Notes: generated by a model from the letters alone, not told the origin. Positions 1 through 6,156 are shown, counted from the first letter of the stretch. The stretch: 6,873 bases of DNA from an uncultured Ruminococcus sp. (GCA_900319195.1 ONNL01000132.1:1-6873), one strand, 5' to 3'. Translations and numbers: made by a program.

Positions 1-11
1 CAATCGCGGAA

Positions 12-39
12 GTCAGTTCTGTTTCTTAATGTTTCTGAC
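12..39. repeat. Small inverted repeat with internal direct repeat near the left edge
   Basis: GTCAG (12-16) and CTGAC (35-39) are inverted copies. Beyond a three-base bulge, CGC/GCG can extend the stem by 3 bp. The loop contains GTTTCT twice (21-26; the second copy, 31-36, runs into the 3' arm). No coding region was recognised in 1-153, and what lies further left cannot be seen. This is weakly supported and may be chance. Confidence 0.25.
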
Positions 40-42
40 GCG

Positions 43-66
43 AAAAACGGTGCGCGACGTACGCGC
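43..66 (-). terminator. Possible weak terminator downstream of thiC
   Basis: On the minus strand GCGCG (66-62), loop TACGT and CGCGC (56-52) form a short GC-only stem, followed after ACCG by TTTTT (47-43). The stem is only 5 bp and the T-run is 4 nt away, so termination would be weak. It is the best terminator candidate between thiC and the window edge, about 90 nt after the thiC stop. Confidence 0.35.
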
Positions 67-73
67 TTTGTGA

Positions 74-101
74 GGGTGGGCAAATACGCAAACGCCCACC
101 C
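74..101. repeat. 8-bp perfect inverted repeat after thiC
   Basis: GGGTGGGC (74-81) and GCCCACCC (94-101) are perfect inverted copies around a 12-nt loop, giving a very stable hairpin 53 nt past the thiC stop. No T-run follows on either strand, so it is not a standard intrinsic terminator. It could stabilise the 3' end of the operon mRNA or act with the adjacent 43-66 hairpin. Confidence 0.6.
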
Positions 102-153
102 GAAACGACCACCAAAATCTGTCTGCTCATGTAGATCATCTCAAAATATGCTC

Positions 154-1467
154 TTACTTTTCCGTACAGAATTCTACCTTTTTGCCCTCGAGGATCATAT
201 TTGTTGTACGGACAGCGCACATCTTTCCGCACATCGAGCAGGTATGTCTGTCAGCAGGCGGTGTGCTCTCGAAGTAAGCCTTTGCCTTTTCCTTGTCGAT
301 AGCGATGTCGAACATAGCGTCCCAATCGACCTTGTGACGAGCCTCTGCCATAGCATTATCGGCGTCCATAGCGTGAGGTATCCCCTTTGCGATGTCGGCA
401 GCGTGAGCAGCTATCCTGCTTGCTACGATACCCTCCTTAACGTCGTTTTCGTCGGGGAGTCTCAGGTGCTCGGCAGGTGTGACATAGCACAGGAAGTCCG
501 CACCGCTTGCCGCTGCGATAGCTCCGCCGATAGCCGATGTGATGTGGTCATAGCCGGGAGCGATGTCCGTAACGAGAGGTCCGAGGACATAGAAGGGAGC
601 GTTGTGGCAGATCCTCTTCTGGATCTTCATGTTGGCTGCGATCTCGTTCATAGCCATGTGTCCGGGACCCTCGACCATTACCTGTACGTCCCTTGCCCAC
701 GCTCTCTCTGTGAGCGCACCGAGCTCGATAAGCTCCGCTATCTGTCCGCCGTCGGTAGAGTCGTCAAGACATCCGGGACGGAGCGCGTCACCGAGGCTGA
801 TAGTTACGTCGAATTCGCGGAGAATGTCGAGCACCTCGTCATAGTGCTCATAGAAAGGGTTCTCGTTGCCTGTCATCTCCATCCACGCAAACAGGAGCGA
901 GCCGCCGCGTGAGACAATGTTCATCTTTCTCTTGTCGCGCTTGAAGGCTTCGACTGCACGGCGGTTGATACCTGCGTGAATCGTCATGAAGTCAACGCCC
1001 TCCTCAGCGTGAGCACGTACGACCTTGAGGAAGTCCTCAGCTGTAATTTCAAGCAGATCCTTTTCGAGATAGCCGATAGCGTCATACATCGGGACAGTGC
1101 CTATCATTGCAGGCGACTTTGCAACGAGCTCGCGGCGGAAAACGTTGGTCTTGCCGTAGTTGCTGAGGTCCATGATAGCCTCTGCACCGAACTTTATAGC
1201 CATATCGACCTTCTTCATCTCGTTGTCGTAGTTGTTGCAGTCGCCCGAGATACCGAGGTTCACGTTTATCTTAGTCCTCATGTTTCTGCCGATACCCTCG
1301 GGAGAAATGGACTTGTGGTTGATGTTGCAGGGAATAGCCACCTCGCCTGTTGCAACGAGTGCGCGGAGAGCCTCGGGCTCGATGTATTCCTTCTTGGCAA
1401 CGACTTCCATTTCGGGAGTGATCATGCCCTTCTTAGCCGCCTCCATCTGTGTGCTGTAATTTCTCAT
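154..1467 (-). CDS. thiC: Phosphomethylpyrimidine synthase ThiC (HMP-P synthase)
   Basis: This is the radical-SAM enzyme that rearranges aminoimidazole ribotide (AIR) into hydroxymethylpyrimidine phosphate, the pyrimidine half of thiamine; it is cytoplasmic and carries a [4Fe-4S] cluster. The 437-residue product shows ThiC blocks such as IPCNINHKS (45-53), GDALRPG (226-232), EGPGHM (266-271) and GPLVTDIAPGYDH (296-308). The cluster cysteines sit near the C-terminus at C410, C413 and C417, spaced CX2CX3C. The length matches the short ThiC form and lacks the N-terminal extension of the roughly 600-residue E. coli type. I chose ATG 1467 because AAAGGA lies 9 nt upstream. An in-frame ATG at 1485 overlaps the thiD stop (ATGA) but has no ribosome site; using it adds six residues. 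It is the last gene of the operon, 14 bp after thiD. The assignment is firm; the exact start is slightly less so. Confidence 0.97.
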   Translation of the reverse strand: MRNYSTQMEAAKKGMITPEMEVVAKKEYIEPEALRALVATGEVAIPCNINHKSISPEGIGRNMRTKINVNLGISGDCNNYDNEMKKVDMAIKFGAEAIMDLSNYGKTNVFRRELVAKSPAMIGTVPMYDAIGYLEKDLLEITAEDFLKVVRAHAEEGVDFMTIHAGINRRAVEAFKRDKRKMNIVSRGGSLLFAWMEMTGNENPFYEHYDEVLDILREFDVTISLGDALRPGCLDDSTDGGQIAELIELGALTERAWARDVQVMVEGPGHMAMNEIAANMKIQKRICHNAPFYVLGPLVTDIAPGYDHITSAIGGAIAAASGADFLCYVTPAEHLRLPDENDVKEGIVASRIAAHAADIAKGIPHAMDADNAMAEARHKVDWDAMFDIAIDKEKAKAYFESTPPADRHTCSMCGKMCAVRTTNMILEGKKVEFCTEK

Positions 1468-1481
1468 TGGTTTTATTCCTT

Positions 1482-2282
1482 TCATTCAGAAAATTTGCCT
1501 TTATAGTCAAATGCGTGGTCGAGCGGACCGCTCCCGTGACCCAAATCAAGTCCTGCGGAGAGTGCGCCCGAAATGTATTCCTTTGCCCGTCCGATAGCCT
1601 CACTGAGCGGATACCCCTTTGCGAGATTTGCGGCAATTGCGCTCGAAAGCGTACAGCCTGTGCCGTGAGTGTTGTGATTATCTATCCTCTCGCCGTGAAA
1701 CCACTCGGAGCTGCCGTCGGTCATGTACAGAAAATCGTCCGCGTCGGAGACACTGTGTCCACCCTTGCAGAGCACACAACAGCCGAAGCTTCGGGAAATG
1801 CTTTCCGCCGCTCTCTCCATGTCCGCAGCATTTTTAACCTCAATGCCCGAGAGAAGCTGTGCCTCGGGAATATTTGGTGTGACAACGGAGGCTGTCGGGA
1901 GCAGTTCCTTTTTCAGAGCCTCATAAGCCTCACTGCTGCTGAGTGCCGAGCCGCTCGTGGCAACAGCAACAGGGTCAACGACGATGTTCTCCGCCTTGTA
2001 AAACGTGAGCCTTTCCGCGATAACTCCGATGAGTGCCGCATTCGACACCATTCCTATCTTCACCGCGTCGGGACGTATATCCTCGAAAACCGCATCTATC
2101 TGCTGTCTTAGCAGCTCGGGAGAGGTCTCCCCGACCGCTCGTACTCCCTTGGTATTCTGTGCTGTGAGAGCCGTGATAGCGCTCATTGCGAATACTCCGT
2201 TGAGAGTCATGGTCTTGATGTCCGCCTGAATGCCTGCACCGCCCGAAGAATCGGAGCCTGCAATGGTAAGTGCCGTCCTCAT
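1482..2282 (-). CDS. thiD: Hydroxymethylpyrimidine/phosphomethylpyrimidine kinase ThiD
   Basis: This cytoplasmic ribokinase-family enzyme phosphorylates HMP-P (and usually HMP) to HMP-PP, the pyrimidine substrate of ThiE. The 266-residue product has the usual length and the full motif set: AGSDSSGGAGIQAD at 8-21, KIGM at 75-78, DPV at 103-105, TPNIPEA at 135-141, KGGH at 173-176, and the anion-hole/catalytic HGTGC at 206-210. GPLDH (252-256) is typical of the C-terminus. The start codon overlaps the thiE stop as ATGA, so translation is probably coupled to thiE; a modest GGGCGGTG stretch precedes it. It lies between the coupling enzyme ThiE and ThiC, whose product it consumes. A stand-alone salvage kinase is a possible second role, but the context makes de novo synthesis its main job. 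Confidence 0.97.
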   Translation of the reverse strand: MRTALTIAGSDSSGGAGIQADIKTMTLNGVFAMSAITALTAQNTKGVRAVGETSPELLRQQIDAVFEDIRPDAVKIGMVSNAALIGVIAERLTFYKAENIVVDPVAVATSGSALSSSEAYEALKKELLPTASVVTPNIPEAQLLSGIEVKNAADMERAAESISRSFGCCVLCKGGHSVSDADDFLYMTDGSSEWFHGERIDNHNTHGTGCTLSSAIAANLAKGYPLSEAIGRAKEYISGALSAGLDLGHGSGPLDHAFDYKGKFSE

Positions 2283-2920
2283 GGTGACACCGCCCTTTCC
2301 GCAGCCGATCTCAGTGCGCGAGCCGCACCCGTTACGTCCTCGGGAGCGAAAATTGCCGAAACTACGGCGACCCCCTTCTGTCCGCAGCCGTTTATCTCGT
2401 GTACGTTGTCAAGTCCTATGCCGCCGATAGCGGTCACGGGAATGCTGACAGAATCGCATATAGTCCTCAGTATTTCGGGAGTTATGCGAATAGCGTCCTT
2501 TTTTGTCGGTGATGGGAATACCGCTCCGACACCGAGATAGTCAGCGCCCTCGGCTTCTGCTTTTTTTGCCTGTTCTACGGTCTTTGCGGTCGCTCCGATG
2601 ATGAAGTCTCCGCCTGCAATGCGCCTTATCTCAGAGACAGCCGCGTCCTCAATGCCGACGTGAACACCGTCCGCACCGCTTCTGAGTGCCGCCTCGTAGT
2701 CGTCGTCGATGATAAGCGGGGCATTGTACCTGTGGCAGACCGCGGCAAGCTCCCTCGCCTTTGATATGAGCTGTTCCGTATCGAGCTCCTTTTCACGAAG
2801 CTGTACGCAGGTCGCACCGCCGATAAGTGCCTGTTCTACGACTTCTGCAAGGCACCGTTCACCGATAGTCGCGCTGTCGGTTATCGCATAGAGCGTAAGC
2901 ATTTCGGGTTCAAATTTCAT
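2279..2920 (-). CDS. thiE: Thiamine phosphate synthase ThiE
   Basis: This TIM-barrel enzyme condenses HMP-PP with thiazole phosphate carboxylate to give thiamine phosphate. The 213-residue product carries the expected sites in order: QLREK (40-44), the acidic IDDD Mg/pyrophosphate region (71-74), DGVHVG (84-89), GATAKT (109-114), GVGAVFPSPTK (130-140), AIGGI (164-168) and VVSAI (186-190). Two positions differ from the common pattern: the residue after GVHVG is Ile90 where Gln is usual, and the acidic stretch is DDD where many homologues have NDD or NDR. ATG 2920 is supported by GAGGAG 9 nt upstream and sits inside the end of tenI (11-bp overlap). A later in-frame ATG (codon 7) has no ribosome site. 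The PSPTK loop and the QLREK motif separate it from the neighbouring TenI paralogue, so I am confident which of the two is the synthase. Confidence 0.95.
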   Translation of the reverse strand: MKFEPEMLTLYAITDSATIGERCLAEVVEQALIGGATCVQLREKELDTEQLISKARELAAVCHRYNAPLIIDDDYEAALRSGADGVHVGIEDAAVSEIRRIAGGDFIIGATAKTVEQAKKAEAEGADYLGVGAVFPSPTKKDAIRITPEILRTICDSVSIPVTAIGGIGLDNVHEINGCGQKGVAVVSAIFAPEDVTGAARALRSAAERAVSP

Positions 2921-3512
2921 GGGTCTCGACTCCTCTCAGATAGTTTTCGGGGTCATCGCAGGTCATAAGACCGCTCATTATGCAGGCTCCCGAAGCGCCT
3001 GCCGCCCGTACCGAAGCAACGTTATCGGGCGATATACCGCCTATCGCGTACACAGGTATCTCTACCGCTCCGCAGACCTCTCCGAGCAGACCGAGACCGC
3101 GCGGAGCAAGTCCCCTTTTGCAGTCCGTAGCGAAGATGTGTCCGAGCGTGATGTACGCCGCACCGAGCCTCTCCGCCTCCTGCGCGTCCTCAACAGAGTG
3201 GCACGAAGCGCCGATAACGGCGAAGTGCTCCCTGTCCTTGTCAGTCAGCTCGCGGAGAGCTTGCAGTGGAAGATGTATCCTCTCAGCACCGAGAGCCGCC
3301 GCAGTCCTGTAAAAGCTGTGCAGAATACAGGGAGTGCCGTATCTGCCGCATATCCTCATGACCTCTGCCGCAAGTACCGAATATTCGCTCTTGGGGAGGT
3401 CTTTCTCACGCAGGACTATTGCCCTCGGGTGAGCCGCGGCTATCCTCTCAATGCGCGTGAGGAAGTCCCCGCGGCAGAGCTTTCTGTTCGTAATACAAAT
3501 AATATCAGACAT
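2910..3512 (-). CDS. tenI: Thiazole tautomerase TenI (ThiE-like paralogue)
   Basis: This 200-residue protein belongs to the ThiE/TenI barrel family but carries the TenI signature rather than the synthase one. The stretch LGHIFATDCKRGL (123-135), followed by a conserved RG (138-139), closely resembles the GHVFETDCKKGL region I recall for Bacillus subtilis TenI. There the equivalent His is the catalytic base that aromatises the ThiG product; here it is His125. Other family marks are LREKDL (34-39), GASCHS (101-106), YAIGGI (155-160) and MSG (179-181). It lacks the PTK-type loop and the DD metal site of ThiE, so synthase activity is unlikely. It follows thiH and precedes thiE, exactly between the makers and the user of the thiazole. 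The start codon lies within the last codons of thiH (8-bp overlap) and no clear ribosome site precedes it, so translation probably depends on coupling to thiH. Confidence 0.88.
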   Translation of the reverse strand: MSDIICITNRKLCRGDFLTRIERIAAAHPRAIVLREKDLPKSEYSVLAAEVMRICGRYGTPCILHSFYRTAAALGAERIHLPLQALRELTDKDREHFAVIGASCHSVEDAQEAERLGAAYITLGHIFATDCKRGLAPRGLGLLGEVCGAVEIPVYAIGGISPDNVASVRAAGASGACIMSGLMTCDDPENYLRGVETHEI

Positions 3513-4755
3513 AGAGGTAATCGTTGAGCACGGGCTGGAGTCCCTCGCCCGACATATCGTCGTACATCTTGGGGAGGCTTCTTGTGTCAGCTATCTCAAA
3601 CTGCTCGTCGCCCTCCTCGCCGCACTCCTTGCCTGTGTACTTGCTCTCGTGGTCACCGATACCCGTGGAAACTCCTGCGGATATTTTCGTCGCGGCGATC
3701 TTCACGATACCGTTTCTGAATTCGCGGCTCTCGCGTGAGGACACGGTTATTCCCACGAAGGGAAGGAAGATTCGGTAAGCGCAGAGTATCTGGCAGAGCT
3801 GTCTTTCGTGCACGTCGAGCGGATCTATCTTCTCGTTGTTGACAATGGGGCGCAGTCTCGGACATGAGAGCGATATTTCAGCCTGCGGATATTTCCTTTG
3901 CAGGAAGTACATATGGAGCACGCTTGCGAGCGCGTCCCTGCGGAAGTCCGAGAGTCCGAGCAGAGCCGAGCCTGCAACTCCGCGCATTCCCGCCATGAGA
4001 GCTCTCTCCTGCGCGTCGAAGCGGTATGGGTACACTCTCTTGTGACCCTTGAGGTGAAGCTGCTCATAGCGGTCGGAGTCGTAGGTCTCCTGAAAGACGG
4101 TGACGTAGTCAACGCCGCACTCGTGAAGATAGCGATAGTCCTCGGTATTCATGGGGTAGACCTCAATTCCGACAAGTCTGAAATATTTTCTTGCAAGCTT
4201 GCAGGCTTCACCGATGTATTTCACGTCGCTCTTTGCACGGCTCTCACCCGTGAGAATGAGAATCTCCTCCATGCCGCTGTCCGCGATGACCTTCATCTCG
4301 TGCTCGACCTGTTCAAGTGTGAGCTGCATACGCTTTATGTCGTTGTAGCAGTTGAAGCCGCAGTAAACGCAGTAGTTCTCGCAGTAGTTGGCTATATACA
4401 GCGGAGTGAAGATGTAGACCGTGTTGCCGAAGTGCTTCTGTGTCTCAAGACGTGCACGCTCAGCCATTTTCTCAAGAAACGGCTCAGCCGCAGGTGAGAG
4501 AAGTGCCTTCAGGTCCTCGACCGTCACCGTCTCGTGAGTGAGTGCACGGCGGACATCAACGGCTGTATACTTATTATAATCATAGCTCTCGACCTCGGAC
4601 ATGACCCTTTCACGAATGTCCGACTTGATCTGCTCCATGCCCTCCATGTACGCCATGTGGTCGGTACGCGAGGACGGGTCATTTTCAAGCTCATGCTTCC
4701 TTTTGAGAGCCGGCTCCGAGAGCTTTTCGGAGTCTACAAAATAATTGTTGTCCAT
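3505..4755 (-). CDS. thiH: 2-iminoacetate synthase ThiH (radical SAM)
   Basis: ThiH cleaves tyrosine by radical SAM chemistry into dehydroglycine (2-iminoacetate), which ThiG uses to build the thiazole, and releases p-cresol. The oxygen sensitivity of this route fits an anaerobe. The 416-residue product has the CX3CX2C cluster motif CENYCVYC at 125-132 (C125, C129, C132), the glycine-rich LTGE (168-171) of the SAM barrel, and the C-terminal GDEQFEI (382-388) typical of ThiH. About 45 extra N-terminal residues precede the part shared with E. coli ThiH (about 377 residues); I recall similar extensions in clostridial ThiH. HydG is an alternative family member, but the thi context, the length and the GDEQFEI ending argue for ThiH. 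ATG 4755 is supported by AAGGAG 10 nt upstream, which overlaps the thiG stop region; the gap to thiG is 14 bp. Confidence 0.96.
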   Translation of the reverse strand: MDNNYFVDSEKLSEPALKRKHELENDPSSRTDHMAYMEGMEQIKSDIRERVMSEVESYDYNKYTAVDVRRALTHETVTVEDLKALLSPAAEPFLEKMAERARLETQKHFGNTVYIFTPLYIANYCENYCVYCGFNCYNDIKRMQLTLEQVEHEMKVIADSGMEEILILTGESRAKSDVKYIGEACKLARKYFRLVGIEVYPMNTEDYRYLHECGVDYVTVFQETYDSDRYEQLHLKGHKRVYPYRFDAQERALMAGMRGVAGSALLGLSDFRRDALASVLHMYFLQRKYPQAEISLSCPRLRPIVNNEKIDPLDVHERQLCQILCAYRIFLPFVGITVSSRESREFRNGIVKIAATKISAGVSTGIGDHESKYTGKECGEEGDEQFEIADTRSLPKMYDDMSGEGLQPVLNDYLYV

Positions 4756-4769
4756 TTTCGCCGCGCTCC

Positions 4770-5549
4770 TTAATCCCTGAGAAATCCTGTGAGGGAATCC
4801 GAGGGTGCTGCCCCTCTTGTGAGTACACGTCCGAGACCGGCAAGGTAAGCCTTTCTGCCCGCCTCTACCGCATTCCTGAACGCCTCAGCCATAACGGGCA
4901 GGTCGCCTGCTGTTGCAAGCGCGGTGTTGGACATTACTGCCGCCGCACCCATCTCCATAGCCTCGCAAGCCTGTGACGGTCTGCCTATACCTGCGTCAAC
5001 GATTATCGGCAGATCTATCTCGTCAATGAGTATCTGTATGAAATCGCGTGTAGCAAGTCCCTTGTTGGAGCCGATAGGCGAAGCAAGCGGCATTACAGAA
5101 GCCGCACCTGCGTTTACGAGGTCACGCGCTGCGTTGAGGTCGGGGTACATATAGGGCATTACGATGAAGCCCTCGTTTGCGAGTATCTCAGTAGCCTTTA
5201 TAGTCTCCGAATTGTCGGGGAGAAGGTACTTCGTATCGCGCATTATCTCTATCTTCACGAAGTCACCGCATCCGAGCTCACGGGCAAGACGTGCGATACG
5301 TACAGCCTCGTCAGCATTTCTTGCACCCGATGTGTTCGGGAGGAGCGTGACGTTCTTGGGAATATAGTCGAGAATGTTCTCCTGATCCTTTGTGTTTGCT
5401 CTGCGTACAGCGCAGGTGATTATCTCTGCGCCTGCGTACTTGACTGCGGCTTCGATGAGCTTGAGGGAATATTTTCCCGAGCCGAGAATGAATCTCGAAT
5501 CAAACTCGTGACCGCCGATGATAAGCTTGTCATTTTTGCTTTCTGACAT
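4770..5549 (-). CDS. thiG: Thiazole synthase ThiG
   Basis: ThiG builds the thiazole phosphate ring from deoxyxylulose 5-phosphate, sulfur delivered as ThiS thiocarboxylate, and dehydroglycine from ThiH. The 259-residue product shows ILGSGKY (21-27), LLPNTSG (69-75), the Schiff-base lysine in VKIEI (K99, with E101 beside it), LLPD (109-112), MPLASPIGS (153-161), the phosphate-binding VDAGIGRPS (184-192) and SNTA (207-210). Length and motif order are normal for the family. Some positions are unusual, for example Ala156 in MPLASP, where Gly is common. ATG 5549 has a strong AAGGAAG ribosome site 7 nt upstream. It lies 48 bp after thiS, its sulfur donor, and 14 bp before thiH, its partner in complex formation. 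The identification is secure. Confidence 0.96.
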   Translation of the reverse strand: MSESKNDKLIIGGHEFDSRFILGSGKYSLKLIEAAVKYAGAEIITCAVRRANTKDQENILDYIPKNVTLLPNTSGARNADEAVRIARLARELGCGDFVKIEIMRDTKYLLPDNSETIKATEILANEGFIVMPYMYPDLNAARDLVNAGAASVMPLASPIGSNKGLATRDFIQILIDEIDLPIIVDAGIGRPSQACEAMEMGAAAVMSNTALATAGDLPVMAEAFRNAVEAGRKAYLAGLGRVLTRGAAPSDSLTGFLRD

Positions 5550-5597
5550 TTTATTACTTCCTTTTTAAAAATATACTTTTCCCTGTGCGGAGCGGTA

Positions 5598-5792
5598 TCA
5601 GCCGCCGCCGACAAATCTTACGACCTCAACGGAATTGCCGTCCTCGAGCACCGTCGAAGCATAATTACACTTCGGCAGTATCTCCTCATTCAGCTCGACC
5701 GCGACTCCCTTTTCGTTGTACCCGAGCTCCGCAAGCACCTCTGATACCGTCTTTCCGCTGACATCATGCTGTTCACCGTTGATCTTTACCAT
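5598..5792 (-). CDS. thiS: Sulfur carrier protein ThiS
   Basis: ThiS is a ubiquitin-like sulfur carrier; its C-terminal glycine is adenylated, converted to a thiocarboxylate, and passes sulfur to ThiG. The 64-residue product has normal family length and ends in VGGG, giving the required terminal Gly-Gly; the FVGGG ending is common in Bacillota ThiS. VAVELNEEILP (30-40) matches the conserved central strand. I chose ATG 5792 because an ideal AGGAGG precedes it. A longer reading frame reaches back to GTG 5840, but that adds a stretch that does not look like ThiS and has no ribosome site. As the first gene of the operon it follows the riboswitch leader. The ThiF adenylyltransferase it needs is not in the window. 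Confidence 0.96.
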   Translation of the reverse strand: MVKINGEQHDVSGKTVSEVLAELGYNEKGVAVELNEEILPKCNYASTVLEDGNSVEVVRFVGGG

Positions 5793-5865
5793 ACCGCACC
5801 TCCTCTTCATAATATCTTGTAAGATCTCGCAAATACTCACGAAATCTCAGTTTTTCAAATTCATA

Positions 5866-5952
5866 CCGTTATGGCAGCGAACCTCCTATGTCCAACGCGA
5901 TCATCTGTCTTGCAGAGTCCAAACTTCCTTCGTACTGCCTATCCATAACCGG
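5866..5952 (-). repeat. Long imperfect inverted repeat in the leader between terminator and thiS
   Basis: In the transcript, CCGGTTATGG (5952-5943), four bulged bases, GCAG, two bulged bases and CGAA on the 5' side can pair with TTCG, CTGC and CATAAC-GG (ending at 5866) on the 3' side. This gives a stem of about 17 bp closed over roughly 50 nt, with a smaller internal hairpin UCUG-CAAGA-CAGA. An AGGAGG occurs inside near the 3' arm without a start codon at useful spacing. It lies downstream of the terminator, so it is transcribed only when the riboswitch is open. It could be a second leader regulatory structure, an RNA stabiliser, or a small non-autonomous palindromic repeat element (87 bp). 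I do not recognise a known family and saw no target duplication. Confidence 0.55.
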
Positions 5953-5986
5953 GCGTCAGCTCAACTCCCATTCACTGAACTCAGCC

Positions 5987-6014
5987 AAACAAAAGGAGCA
6001 CCCGCAGGTGCTCC
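5987..6014 (-). terminator. Intrinsic terminator of the TPP riboswitch
   Basis: On the minus strand GGAGCACC (6014-6007), loop TGCG, and GGTGCTCC (6002-5995) form a perfect 8-bp GC-rich stem, followed at once by TTTTGTTT. It lies 16 nt past the aptamer end and about 195 nt before thiS, the usual place for a transcription-attenuating expression platform. The aptamer's 3' AAGGAGC (6038-6032) is complementary over 7 bp to GCUCCUU, which spans the 3' arm and the first two U of the tract; this is a plausible antiterminator. The switch therefore looks transcriptional rather than translational. Confidence 0.93.
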
Positions 6015-6030
6015 GATACATCTTAAATAT

Positions 6031-6120
6031 TAAGCTCCTTACTTACGTTGGCATTATCCAAATCAAGTTAAAGGGTCGAAGGTAGCACCTTCCTCTCAGC
6101 CTGTCCCACAAGCTCCCCGT
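6031..6120 (-). promoter_or_regulatory. TPP (THI-box) riboswitch aptamer
   Basis: The leader RNA of the thi operon folds as a TPP aptamer. Read on the minus strand, GGGG (6118-6115) pairs with ACCC (6076-6073) as P2. AGCUUGU and ACAGGCU form a 7-bp P3 with a GGG loop. The pyrimidine-sensing CUGAGA follows (6099-6094). An optional P3a hairpin is perfect (GAAGGU, loop GCU, ACCUUC; 6092-6078). ACUU/AAGU form P4, and UUGG-AUAAUG-CCAA form P5, which contains the pyrophosphate-side GGAUAAUGCCA consensus. I found no convincing P1: the 3' side (AAGGAGC) has no partner just upstream of GGGG. By position it controls all seven genes to its left and should reduce expression when TPP is abundant. The identification is firm; the end points are approximate. 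Confidence 0.96.
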
Positions 6121-6127
6121 ATATTAT

Positions 6128-6156
6128 ATTATACCACACTGCTCAGAAAAAATCAA
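6128..6156 (-). promoter_or_regulatory. Sigma-A promoter of the thi operon
   Basis: The minus strand has TTGATT (6156-6151), a 17-nt spacer, and a consensus TATAAT (6133-6128). Transcription should begin at about A6122 or A6120, just before the GGGG of aptamer helix P2. This leaves almost no RNA 5' of the aptamer. No other promoter-like pair better placed for this operon was seen on this strand. Confidence 0.85.

Noticed and set aside
70..912. 280-codon open frame on the plus strand antisense to thiC
   Set aside because: It is fully covered by the well-supported thiC gene, and its composition (many Cys, Arg, Ser, Val) fits a shadow frame; no ribosome site.
2279..3512. tenI and thiE as a recent duplication or one split gene
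   Set aside because: The two proteins are different family members with separate diagnostic motifs, full lengths and their own starts.
5793..5840. N-terminal extension of thiS from GTG 5840
   Set aside because: No ribosome site, residues unlike ThiS, and an ideal AGGAGG precedes ATG 5792.
5869..5946. 25-codon frame in the thi leader (begins MDRQYEG, ends GGSLP), a possible leader peptide
   Set aside because: No ribosome site precedes the ATG and no run of regulatory codons is present; the stretch is better explained by the inverted repeat.
5888..5952. Short resemblance of the leader hairpin (for example CAGAUGAUCGC) to RNase P RNA
   Set aside because: The matches are only short strings, in the wrong order, and the region is far too short for rnpB.
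5716..6085. Plus-strand open frames across the thi leader (105 and 65 codons)
   Set aside because: They run antisense through the riboswitch, terminator and hairpin, have no ribosome site and match no family I recognise.
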